Positions 1-6,492 of a DNA stretch of 18,961 bases are shown one piece after another. The notes below the pieces were generated by a model, which did not search any database, had not been told where the DNA came from, and saw only the letters and a list, made by a program, of their open reading frames with translations. The position numbers were made by a program, and so were the translations under genes. Each line of letters opens with the position of its first letter. Position 1 is the stretch's first letter. Origin of the DNA: Verrucomicrobiales bacterium. Lineage in GTDB: Bacteria > Verrucomicrobiota > Verrucomicrobiae > Limisphaerales > UBA1100. The stretch spans positions 46,885-65,845 of the forward strand of contig PBLV01000009.1 in NCBI GenBank assembly GCA_002721895.1. The letters run 5' to 3'.

Positions 1-2
1 TC

Positions 3-2270
3 CTGCTGACGTTCTGTTTATGGCTTCCCTTGACGGGAGCAGACAGGGGCAAGGTAGTGCCATTGGAGCACGGCTCTTTCTTTATTGATGAAGTGTGGGG
101 CAAGGTGGGAGAGCTCTCGTGCCTAAAATGTCATAATTCTTCGGGCGAAGCGAAGGACAGCGGTTTTATCCTGCAAGAAACGATTCTTCTGGAGGGAGTT
201 GAACTCCAAAATACCCATGCAGCCAACTTCAAGGCCTTCACAAAAATGGCTGGGAAACGCAAGCCAGGCCAACAATCCAGATTGCTCATGAAGCCAATTG
301 GAGAGCTTGATCATGAGGGAGAGCAAGTGCTTAAACCAAATTCAACCGGCCTCCAAATTCTGGAAAGGTTTGTTGCCATAGTAAATGGAAAGACTGATCC
401 CGGCTCGACTGCTTCTAAATATAAACCACGACCATTTTTTGAAGGAGTAACTCTACTAAAGAACTCCAGCTTATTGCGCCGCCTCACACTCTCATTGGCT
501 GGTCGCCTGCCCAATGAAAGCGAAAAAAAAGCCATTGAGGAAAAGGGGCTGGATGGGCTGAACGCGATCCTTAATCGAATAATGAGTGAGGAGGCCTTTT
601 ACGTACGCCTAAAGGAGGGCTTTAATGACATTTTTCTAACCGACGGTTTCGAGGGCAATAGCGAATTAATCCTATCCTACGACCATTTTAACAAGACTCG
701 TCACTGGTACCAAAAGCACGATTTCAGCCACATTAAAGACAAGAGAGAACGGCAAGAGGCGCTTTGGGATATGGCTGGGGTGTATCGCAAGGCGATCCGG
801 GGCGAACCGCTCGAATTGATTGCGCACGTGGTGCGCAATAATCGCCCGTTCACAGAAATCATGACGGCCGATTACATCATGGTTTCACCGTATTCAGCCA
901 GGGGTTATGGCATATACGATCAGGTGAAAAACAATTTCAAGGATCCCAAGAACCCCTTTGAATACATACCTGCAAAACTGCCCGCTCTAAAGGCGAGGAA
1001 CGGCAGTGTGCAAGAATCCAAGACAGGCTTCTACCCTCATGCTGGGTTACTGAGCATGTTTCATTATCTACGCCGCTATCCGACAACCGAAACCAACCGA
1101 AACCGGCTGCGCGCGCGCATGTACTACCAGCATTTCCTTGGTGTTGACGTGATGGAACTGGCTGATCAGGTCACCGATGCGGCCGCTATCGACACCCAAT
1201 ACAAAACTCCATGGATGCAAGCAGCGGATTGTGTGGTTTGCCACCGAACCGTCGACCCCGTTGCTGGATTGTTTCAGGATTTCTATAATGACGAGGGGCA
1301 TTTTGGCCCTCGTAAAGACGGCTGGTTCAAAGACATGTTTGCCCCCGGGCTGGAAGGGGAAAGTCTGCCGATGGAAGAAAAATGGCGATCCTTACAGTGG
1401 CTGGCCTCCCGTACGGCAAAAGACCCTCGCTTTGCCGTAGCGATGACCGAACATGTTTGGTATCTCCTCAACGGACGTAAAGCCTTGCGCCCACCTCAAG
1501 ATATTGAGGATCCACTTTTTACTCCACGCCGTCGTGCCTACCAGATGCAACGTCTGGAAATCAATGGGATCGCAAAAAAATTCGCCAAGGCAAACTTCAA
1601 CCTGAAACTGATCTTTAAGGAACTTTCCAAGTCACCATTCTACCGTGCCGATGGCCTCGCCGCCGTGATTACTCATCCGCACCGAGAAGCTGAGCTGCAC
1701 GATATTGGAGTAGCCCGCTTGTTATCCCCTGAACAACTGGAAAGAAAGATCGAAGCGCTCTTTGGCAAGCGATGGGGGCAAGTGGAGAGTAAGATGAAAA
1801 TTCTTTACGGAGGCATCAACTCACAATCCGTGACCGAACGCTTGACGGAGCCTAGTGGGGCCATGGGTGCAATCCAGCGAATCATGGCCAACGATATCTC
1901 CTGCCTCCACGTTACACGGGACTTTTTCCTGGAGCCTGCAAAAAGGCGGTTGTTCCCCGGGATTGAAATGGATGTTGTTCCTGGGAAAAGCCCCGAAGAT
2001 GATCTCAAAATCCGCAAGGCTATCGTTTACCTGCATTCATACCTACTTGATCGCCAACAATCGGTGAACGACCCCCAAGTTGACCGAACCTTCAATCTAC
2101 TCTCTGCTGTTGTAGCGGAAGCATCAAAACGTAAGGGCATTGATAAGCGTGACACGTATCACTGTGGCCGAATCAAGGGCAAGCAAGTCAATGACCCCCA
2201 TTACACCCTTCGCGGTTGGCGAGCTGTTGTGACTTACCTGTTGCGCCATCAAGAGTTTCTATACGAATAA
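3..2270 (+). CDS. Haem-binding DUF1549/DUF1588-like exported protein, 5' end outside window
   Basis: The frame is open to the window's left edge. Codons 3-59 encode a hydrophobic stretch (LLTFCLWLPLTGA) that looks like the end of a signal peptide, so the TTG at 30 is probably not the start. Numbering from that TTG, a CxxCH haem motif (CLKCH, residues 31-35) lies at the mature N-terminus. A DUF1549-like segment follows at about 145-205 (LLRRLTLSLAGRLP). Next come a TADY motif near 275 and a DUF1588-like part with a second CxxCH (CVVCH, 401-405) followed by the family-typical RTVDPVAG. The C-terminal ~150 residues I do not recognise. Proteins of this type are abundant in Planctomycetes and Verrucomicrobia, are exported, and are encoded next to DUF1501 genes, as here; their biochemical role is poorly known. 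The stop TAA abuts the next ATG, so translation is probably coupled. Confidence 0.85.
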   Translation: MLTFCLWLPLTGADRGKVVPLEHGSFFIDEVWGKVGELSCLKCHNSSGEAKDSGFILQETILLEGVELQNTHAANFKAFTKMAGKRKPGQQSRLLMKPIGELDHEGEQVLKPNSTGLQILERFVAIVNGKTDPGSTASKYKPRPFFEGVTLLKNSSLLRRLTLSLAGRLPNESEKKAIEEKGLDGLNAILNRIMSEEAFYVRLKEGFNDIFLTDGFEGNSELILSYDHFNKTRHWYQKHDFSHIKDKRERQEALWDMAGVYRKAIRGEPLELIAHVVRNNRPFTEIMTADYIMVSPYSARGYGIYDQVKNNFKDPKNPFEYIPAKLPALKARNGSVQESKTGFYPHAGLLSMFHYLRRYPTTETNRNRLRARMYYQHFLGVDVMELADQVTDAAAIDTQYKTPWMQAADCVVCHRTVDPVAGLFQDFYNDEGHFGPRKDGWFKDMFAPGLEGESLPMEEKWRSLQWLASRTAKDPRFAVAMTEHVWYLLNGRKALRPPQDIEDPLFTPRRRAYQMQRLEINGIAKKFAKANFNLKLIFKELSKSPFYRADGLAAVITHPHREAELHDIGVARLLSPEQLERKIEALFGKRWGQVESKMKILYGGINSQSVTERLTEPSGAMGAIQRIMANDISCLHVTRDFFLEPAKRRLFPGIEMDVVPGKSPEDDLKIRKAIVYLHSYLLDRQQSVNDPQVDRTFNLLSAVVAEASKRKGIDKRDTYHCGRIKGKQVNDPHYTLRGWRAVVTYLLRHQEFLYE

Positions 2271-3575
2271 ATGGAAAACTCGAAAACAACATCTCGAAGA
2301 GACTTCTTGGAATTTTGCAGCCATGCAGGACTTGGGTTGGCCGTGCCCTTTGTGGCCCCCAGCTTGCTTCAGGCAAAACCAAAGGAGCCAGATCCTTACG
2401 AAGGTCCTTACTACGTCGTTTTCAATGCCTCTGGAGGCTGGGATACAACCTATTTGATGGATCCCAAAGGAGTAAACGGAATCAATCGACTGTATAAAGA
2501 GGGCGATATCTTGACCCATGGAAAGCACAAGTATGCGCCAAATGCGGCTCATACCGAAAATGGCATGAGTAACGAGGCTTTCTTCAAAGCCTATGGTGAT
2601 GAACTACTCGTGTTCAACGGACTCGACTACTCGATCAACAACCATTCGCCTTGCAAACGATATATGGCCACGGGAAAGCTAGACAGCCTGGCTTACCCCA
2701 CATTTGCCGCCCTTGTCGCCGCCTGTCGCGGGCCGGAGGCCCCGCTAACATTCCTGACCTTCGGAAACTACTCAGCCACCGGAAACCTGATCCCAATGGC
2801 GAGAATCCCGTACCTTTCTTCACTTAAACTAATCGCCAACGCTGACTCAATTCAGGGCATCTCCCGCCTGCCTTACCACGATGATTTTGCACAAGACTTG
2901 ATCGAAAAAACCTTGAACGACCGGGCGAAGGATTCCTTGGCAAAACCTCAGCTGCCACGCATGGAACGGGCTCAAAGCATGCTTTATGCAGCCCAGAACA
3001 ATTCCAAAGCCCTCAAGCGCGCGACCCCATTCATTAAAGACAAGATCCCGAAAGGACGGTTGCCGCAACAAGCGGAGATTGCACTTTCCTGCTTCAAGGC
3101 AGGTGTCTGCGTGTCGGCAAACATATCCATCGGCCAGTTCGACAGTCACGCCAACAACGATCCCGACCAAATGAGACTAATCCCGGAATTTCTTGCGGGC
3201 ATCGACTATTTGGTTAAGCGATCCGAGGAACTGAAAATTCGGGACAAACTGGTCATCATTATACAAAGCGAAATGGGCCGTACCCCCACCTACAACAAAG
3301 GCCGGGGCAAGGATCATTGGTCAATCGGTTCAATCATGTTCATGGGCAAAGACATACAAGGCAACCGTGTTATCGGCGCAACCGATGAAAAGCAATTTCT
3401 CATGCCCATCAATCCGAAGTCTCTTTCCCTTGAAGAAAAAAATGGCATTCGAACGCGCCCAGAACATATTCATCAAGCATTACGAGAACTAGCCGGCATC
3501 GAAGACCATCCGTTCAGTAAAAAATACCCTCTAAAGTTAACCAACACAGAAAAACTCCAAGGCTTGTTCGGCTAA
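2271..3575 (+). CDS. DUF1501 family protein, Tat-exported
   Basis: This 434-residue protein begins at an ATG immediately after the stop of the preceding gene. I see no Shine-Dalgarno, so coupled translation is likely. The N-terminus carries a twin-arginine signal (TSRRDFLEF, residues 7-15) followed by a hydrophobic stretch ending near LLQA. The C-terminal half has hallmark DUF1501 segments: an FDSHANN-like motif, an SEMGRTP motif (the family usually has EFGRTP) and a GKDHW motif. The family is related to the alkaline phosphatase/sulfatase fold, but catalytic function is unproven for most members. It is usually paired with a cytochrome-type DUF1549/DUF1553 or DUF1588 partner, as in this operon, which suggests the two act together in the periplasm. 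The length is normal and there is no sign of damage. Confidence 0.9.
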   Translation: MENSKTTSRRDFLEFCSHAGLGLAVPFVAPSLLQAKPKEPDPYEGPYYVVFNASGGWDTTYLMDPKGVNGINRLYKEGDILTHGKHKYAPNAAHTENGMSNEAFFKAYGDELLVFNGLDYSINNHSPCKRYMATGKLDSLAYPTFAALVAACRGPEAPLTFLTFGNYSATGNLIPMARIPYLSSLKLIANADSIQGISRLPYHDDFAQDLIEKTLNDRAKDSLAKPQLPRMERAQSMLYAAQNNSKALKRATPFIKDKIPKGRLPQQAEIALSCFKAGVCVSANISIGQFDSHANNDPDQMRLIPEFLAGIDYLVKRSEELKIRDKLVIIIQSEMGRTPTYNKGRGKDHWSIGSIMFMGKDIQGNRVIGATDEKQFLMPINPKSLSLEEKNGIRTRPEHIHQALRELAGIEDHPFSKKYPLKLTNTEKLQGLFG

Positions 3576-3613
3576 TGGAGTATTCCCCCTGACCTGGACG
3601 TCGTGAAGATCGC

Positions 3614-3688
3614 TCAGGCGATTAAGGCCTTCCTTGCCAACACGGATTGGCCCATCACAACCGCACATATCAATAAAATCTGTTTCAT
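3614..3688 (-). pseudogene. Signal-peptide-only fragment, probably the 5' end of a lost LRR-type gene
   Basis: A 24-codon ORF encodes MKQILLICAVVMGQSVLA followed by RKALIA and a TGA. The first 18 residues form a textbook signal peptide: Lys at position 2, a hydrophobic core, and a VLA cleavage site. It starts 21 bp downstream of the stop of the LRR lipoprotein gene on the same strand. The few residues after the cleavage site (KALIA) resemble the start of that neighbour's mature region (SKLIEDPIVEAAI), so this may be the severed 5' end of a paralogue. No convincing Shine-Dalgarno or promoter precedes it. It could also be a genuine secreted micropeptide, but a remnant is more likely. Confidence 0.45.
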
Positions 3689-3709
3689 GTTCTGGGAGAA
3701 ATGAGTGGG

Positions 3710-4285
3710 TTAGTTCTCGGCGTTGTGGAGGATTTCGATCTTCAACGCTTCATACAGTTCATCAATCTGTGCCATGGTGAGATTGTTATTTAAAAATAAA
3801 TTCAGCTTCTTTAACTGCGTGAGCTTCTCCAGACCCTTCACATCAGTCAGTTGATTGTAATGGAGATCCAGCCACGTTAACTGTGTGAGCTTCTCCAGCC
3901 CCTTCACAGAAGTCAGTTGATTGGCGCTGAGGTCCAGCCTCGTTAACTGCGTGAGCTTCTCCAGTCCCTTCACATCGGTCAGTTTATTGTCTCCGAGATG
4001 TAGTGCCCTTAACTTCGTAAGCTTTTCCAGACCCTTCGGCAACTCAGTCAGTCGATTTTCACTGAGATTCAGCCTCGTTACTTTCTTCAAATCCGCATTG
4101 GTGAGTTTGCCTTCGGGCTTCTTGAGAGATTTGCGAATCGCTGCCTCAACGATGGGGTCTTCAATGAGTTTGCTTGAAGTGGCCTTGGTCAGTTCTGGCG
4201 GCAGCGATGTTCCCGTTTCCGCATCCTCCTCACACCCCACCCCCAGCACCAGAGCGAGTAGGACGGCGTGGTAGGTGGGTTTCAT
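3710..4285 (-). CDS. Leucine-rich-repeat lipoprotein
   Basis: I place the start at the ATG at 4285 rather than the upstream ATG at 4351, because it begins a lipoprotein signal (MKPTYHAVLLALVLGVGC, lipid-accepting Cys18) and sits 8 nt below a strong promoter. The mature part has a short helical-looking segment (LIEDPIVEAAIRKSLKKPEGKLTNADL), then about four 22-residue LRRs of the pattern GLEKLTQLxxLDLxxNQLTxVK. A cap-like C-terminus (LTMAQIDELYEAL) ends at residue 191. Such repeats form a curved protein-binding surface; the ligand is unknown. The anchor predicts attachment to the outer or inner membrane, facing the periplasm or surface. The repeats are nearly identical at the DNA level, suggesting recent expansion. 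Confidence 0.8.
   Translation of the reverse strand: MKPTYHAVLLALVLGVGCEEDAETGTSLPPELTKATSSKLIEDPIVEAAIRKSLKKPEGKLTNADLKKVTRLNLSENRLTELPKGLEKLTKLRALHLGDNKLTDVKGLEKLTQLTRLDLSANQLTSVKGLEKLTQLTWLDLHYNQLTDVKGLEKLTQLKKLNLFLNNNLTMAQIDELYEALKIEILHNAEN
3821..4084. repeat. Four 66-bp tandem repeats encoding LRR units
   Basis: Plus-strand unit starts at 3821, 3887, 3953 and 4019 are exactly 66 bp apart, each beginning with GAGCTTCTCCAG or a close variant (AAGCTTTTCCAG at 4019). Each unit encodes one 22-residue LRR of the minus-strand lipoprotein. The exact period and high identity suggest duplication or gene conversion, and copy number may vary between strains. Confidence 0.85.
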
Positions 4286-4293
4286 CGCCACCG

Positions 4294-4321
4294 ACCATAC
4301 CCACCCCAAGGCTGGCGTCAA
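4294..4321 (-). promoter_or_regulatory. Sigma70-type promoter of the LRR lipoprotein, near-leaderless
   Basis: On the minus strand, -35 TTGACG (4316-4321), a 16-bp spacer and -10 TATGGT (4294-4299) are followed 8 nt later by the ATG at 4285. The expected transcription start falls at or within a base or two of the start codon. The spacer (CCAGCCTTGGGGTGGG) closely resembles that of the promoter at 6416-6443. Confidence 0.65.
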
Positions 4322-4443
4322 TGGGGAGTGTGAATAGAACAGGATTCCCAAAGCTCACTGATTTAGCTACATGAACCCTGCATTCCAAAAGGATTGCACC
4401 CTACTGGGGACTGAACACCCTTGGCTCTCGGTAGCGGTTTAGG

Positions 4444-4481
4444 CCACCGGGTTACTCCTTGTCGCTCGGTGGTCTTTTATA
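4444..4481 (+). terminator. Hairpin plus U-rich tail (copy A of a two-copy element)
   Basis: CCACCG (4444-4449) pairs with CGGTGG (4467-4472) and is followed by TCTTTTATA, the shape of an intrinsic terminator read on the plus strand. No plus-strand gene obviously needs it; the only upstream plus-strand ORF is 23 codons (4371-4442). The flank GGTAGCGG and the tail TGGTCTTTTATA recur around the hairpin at 5161-5192. The intergenic stretch 4322-4493 otherwise holds nothing I recognise. Confidence 0.4.
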
Positions 4482-4493
4482 TTCGCACCCGTG

Positions 4494-4739
4494 TTATTCA
4501 TGGACATCTCTATCGCGTCTGACCGTGTTCCAGCGACGATGACCACAATGTTTGCATTTATACTCAACTTCATAATCTTCGTTGGCAAAGAATCCGGTAT
4601 TACCTTTGATTTCCCCAGTCTTTTTCATTGCCCAACGACGTTTGCATTTCGGGCATTTCCTAAAATAGATAGTATAGAGCAAAGAACTAAAAAGTATTAG
4701 GAATATGAAGACCTGCTGCCATACAGATTTTTCTTCCAT
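4494..4739 (-). CDS. Small membrane protein with a CxxC zinc-ribbon pair
   Basis: This 81-residue protein has one N-terminal membrane segment (about residues 8-26, VFIFLILFSSLLYTIYF). A short cytoplasmic or periplasmic domain follows with two zinc knuckles: CPKC just after the membrane segment and CKHC about 30 residues later. Four cysteines spaced this way normally bind one structural zinc ion. I cannot assign it to a named family. The basic C-terminus (HRRWNTVRRDRD) could contact nucleic acid or phospholipid heads, which is a guess. The ATG at 4739 lacks a clear Shine-Dalgarno. A promoter at 4767-4794 would give a leader of about 20 nt. Confidence 0.65.
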   Translation of the reverse strand: MEEKSVWQQVFIFLILFSSLLYTIYFRKCPKCKRRWAMKKTGEIKGNTGFFANEDYEVEYKCKHCGHRRWNTVRRDRDVHE

Positions 4740-4766
4740 GACGCTAATCTAGTGACCTCGCCCCCG

Positions 4767-4794
4767 ACTATACCGCCAATGCTGGGCGGGTCAA
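4767..4794 (-). promoter_or_regulatory. Promoter of the zinc-ribbon gene, same family as 4294 and 6416
   Basis: On the minus strand, -35 TTGACC (4789-4794), 16-bp spacer and -10 TATAGT (4767-4772). The sequence after the -10 (CGGGGGCG) matches that after the LRR promoter (CGGTGGCG). Here the ATG lies 27 nt below the -10 rather than 8. The promoter overlaps the last codons of the truncated LamG ORF, suggesting that ORF's tail is not real coding sequence. Confidence 0.6.
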
Positions 4795-5121
4795 TTTTGT
4801 AAGTACCCCTACCCAGAACCAGCCCGTAATTCCGATTCGATATGAAAACGACAGGCCAGCCCAGGCAGGGATGGGGGGATGATGACCCTCCAGAAACCCG
4901 TGATAATTATTCGCAGTCGCATCCTTCGCATTACCGTTGAAGGGATAATAGGCCACCAGCCCTTGCCTTAGAAACTCGGGCTCTTTGGTTATGGCGGCTC
5001 CTTTGGGGTTTTGACTGCTTGCCTTGCCTGGAACCTCCTTGGGCAAACCCACCCAATAGCCCAGCCCCAGTGCAATTACGCACAGGACGGCAATGATGAT
5101 GATTAATTGTTTGGTTGGCAC
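4768..5121 (-). pseudogene. Truncated LamG/concanavalin-like exported protein
   Basis: A GTG start (5121) begins a good signal anchor (MPTKQLIIIIAVLCVIALGLGYWVG). After a linker comes LVAYYPFNGNAKDATANNYHG, the characteristic first strand of a LamG-type laminin G/concanavalin A-like domain (family pattern: GLVAYYPFNGNANDESGN). About 25 residues into the domain the similarity stops. The remaining ~38 residues (from HHPPIPAWAG to a TAG inside the next promoter) look random, and neither other frame restores the domain. A complete LamG domain needs 150 or more residues, so this is a 5' fragment fused to unrelated DNA. It may still yield a short membrane-anchored peptide. Confidence 0.6.
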
Positions 5122-5160
5122 TGTCTGAAATCTACTTAGCCCGGGGTAGCGGGGGAACTC

Positions 5161-5192
5161 CCAACTCTCTGCGGGAGGGTTGGTCTTTTATA
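5161..5192 (+). terminator. Hairpin plus U-rich tail (copy B of a two-copy element)
   Basis: CCAACTCTC (5161-5169) pairs with GAGGGTTGG (5175-5183) over 9 bp including one G-T, with a 5-nt loop, followed by TCTTTTATAATT. As a plus-strand signal it is a good intrinsic terminator, yet no plus-strand gene lies upstream. It sits between two minus-strand genes, as does copy A at 4444-4481, and shares the preceding GGTAGCGG and the tail TGGTCTTTTATA. Confidence 0.45.
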
Positions 5193-5202
5193 ATTAAAGG
5201 CA

Positions 5203-6408
5203 CTACCAACCATATCGAGAGATAAACGCGGGAGGAAGACGTTCGGCCTGGCTATCGCCGGCCAGAGTGAATACGATTCCCATTAATGCGGGAGTAGGGT
5301 TGCGGCGTTGGTTGCAGTTGCCCAACCCCCAGCGCAGTCCGACCGCCACCAACTCGAAGGAAATGAATTTCTGTTCCTTAAGATTAAACGTTGCGCGGCC
5401 CAGCAGCTTCGGTTCGTAGCCGATCTTCTTCGGGGATACCAGTGATGCGCGGGTCTCCCCCTCAAATCTGAGCGATACTAAATCGCCTTTAACCGAAAGC
5501 ACGGTGGATGTTAGCTGCGCCTTCTCAACTGCTTCCTTGGGGAAGAACGTGTAATTGAGGGCATGAACATTATCGAGCAGATGAAAGCGGGCCAGACGTT
5601 CCACCAGCTCACGTGGCACGATGTGCTTGACACCTTTTTTTGGTTTATCGGGAAGCAGGGCACGTGCCTCGCCTTTGCGGAACCAAGCGTAGTCCAGATT
5701 TGAGTCAGGCCACCGCTCCCGTTTCTGGTCGCGGGCGACCACACGCAACACTAGGCCATCGTTGGGATACAGGTTCTCCTTCCGGCGCCAGTTGTTAGCT
5801 GCCTTGGGATCGGGCGCCTCGGCAAGAAGCCGCTTTTCACGAGGAAGTGTTTTCCACTTTGCCAAACCCTGCTTCATCATCTCCACAAGGACCTTGTAGT
5901 TGGCGCTGGAACTGGCGGCGAGCAACTCTCCGCTGGGAGTCACCGCGTAGTGTCCCTGCGCGCCTCCTCTATTTCCTTTTTTAATTGTCCGTTGCTTGGC
6001 AAATTTTCGAAACAGCAACGCGTCCTCATCCTTACAGAAATCTTTCTGCATACGGTCACATGCATCGGCCACCACAACGAACTCGGCGGCCAGCTTTTGC
6101 ACTTCGCGCTTGGACCAGACTAACTGTCGGTCTTTAACACCATTGCCTCACGTGTTGCCCAGTGGGTGGCCGTTCATCGCCCAAAACAGAATCGGCTTAT
6201 CCTTCGCCTGCGCCTCGATGACCGCGTCCCAGAAACTCGTCTGCCAAGGTATCCTTCGGTAAGAGAGCTCCCAGTTTTTTGGCAGAACATGATCGCGCCA
6301 TTTCGCGTAGTTGGCATCCGACAATTCCTTTTCCTGGAATTTATCCGCCGCGGAGACGGGTTGCACCTGCAGCACCAGGGCGAGCAAGACGATGTAATAG
6401 ACTTTCAC
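5203..6408 (-). CDS. Exported thioredoxin-like protein with in-frame TGA; candidate selenoprotein
   Basis: The frame runs from GTG 6408 to TAG 5203, broken only by TGA at 6148-6150 (codon 87). Read through, it gives 401 residues. Residues 1-20 are a signal peptide ending PVSA. Residues 55-90 have the thioredoxin-like pattern W-x(4)-WDAVIEAQAKDKPILFWAMNGHPLGNT-[TGA]-GNG, with the TGA at the end of the first core strand, where the redox centre of thioredoxin folds lies. The remaining 314 codons are intact and protein-like (QKLAAEFVVVADACDRM, then a strand with GHYAVTPSGELLA typical of the thioredoxin C-terminal half), then ~200 residues I cannot assign. If TGA terminates, only an 86-residue exported stub is made. 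A bulged hairpin begins 15 nt after the TGA. Selenocysteine is an inference; a recent nonsense mutation is the alternative. Confidence 0.55.
6113..6150 (-). promoter_or_regulatory. TGA codon with downstream SECIS-like hairpin
   Basis: On the minus strand the TGA (6150-6148) is followed by 15 nt, then GACCGAC (6132-6126), loop AGTTA (6125-6121) and GTCTGGTC (6120-6113). This makes a 7-bp stem with one bulged U on the 3' side and a 5-nt loop with G at its second position. The loop begins 22 nt after the TGA, within the usual range for bacterial SECIS elements (known: short stem, small loop with a conserved early G, often a bulged U). In E. coli fdhF the bulged U is on the 5' side, so the match is not exact. 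Confidence 0.4.
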
Positions 6409-6415
6409 GCCCACA

Positions 6416-6443
6416 ATCCTACTCACACCAACGCTGGCGTCAA
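6416..6443 (-). promoter_or_regulatory. Promoter of the TGA-containing thioredoxin-like gene, leaderless
   Basis: On the minus strand, -35 TTGACG (6438-6443), 16-bp spacer CCAGCGTTGGTGTGAG and -10 TAGGAT (6416-6421). The GTG start at 6408 follows 7 nt after the -10, so transcription should begin at the start codon itself. The spacer and downstream bases match the LRR promoter at 4294-4321, and the likeness runs on into the signal-peptide codons. Confidence 0.6.
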
Positions 6444-6455
6444 TACCGTGCCGCC

Positions 6456-6483
6456 TTGCCAGTGGCTTGCTGTTGTCTAAAGT
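6456..6483 (+). promoter_or_regulatory. Divergent plus-strand promoter for the 6493 gene
   Basis: TTGCCA (6456-6461), 16-bp spacer and TAAAGT (6478-6483), followed 9 nt later by ATG 6493. A GGAG lies 4 nt before the ATG, but with this promoter the RNA would start at about that point. It is divergent from the promoter at 6416-6443, their -35 boxes being 12 bp apart. Confidence 0.45.
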
Positions 6484-6492
6484 TGGAGCGTT

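Noticed and set aside
3576..3704. 42 open codons in frame after the DUF1501 stop (WSIPPDLDVVKIAQAIKAFLANTDW...) that look protein-like.
   Set aside because: No start codon or Shine-Dalgarno. The opposite strand carries a much more specific signal-peptide ORF over the same bases.
6148..6408. Treating the 86-codon 5' part and the 299-codon 3' part of the thioredoxin-like locus as two separate genes.
   Set aside because: They share one frame, the 3' part has no signal peptide or Shine-Dalgarno of its own, and the thioredoxin-like fold spans both.
5203..6408. A genome-wide reassignment of TGA (for example to Gly or Trp).
   Set aside because: The beta-propeller and DUF1585-type genes end with TGA, and no other gene in the window has an internal TGA.
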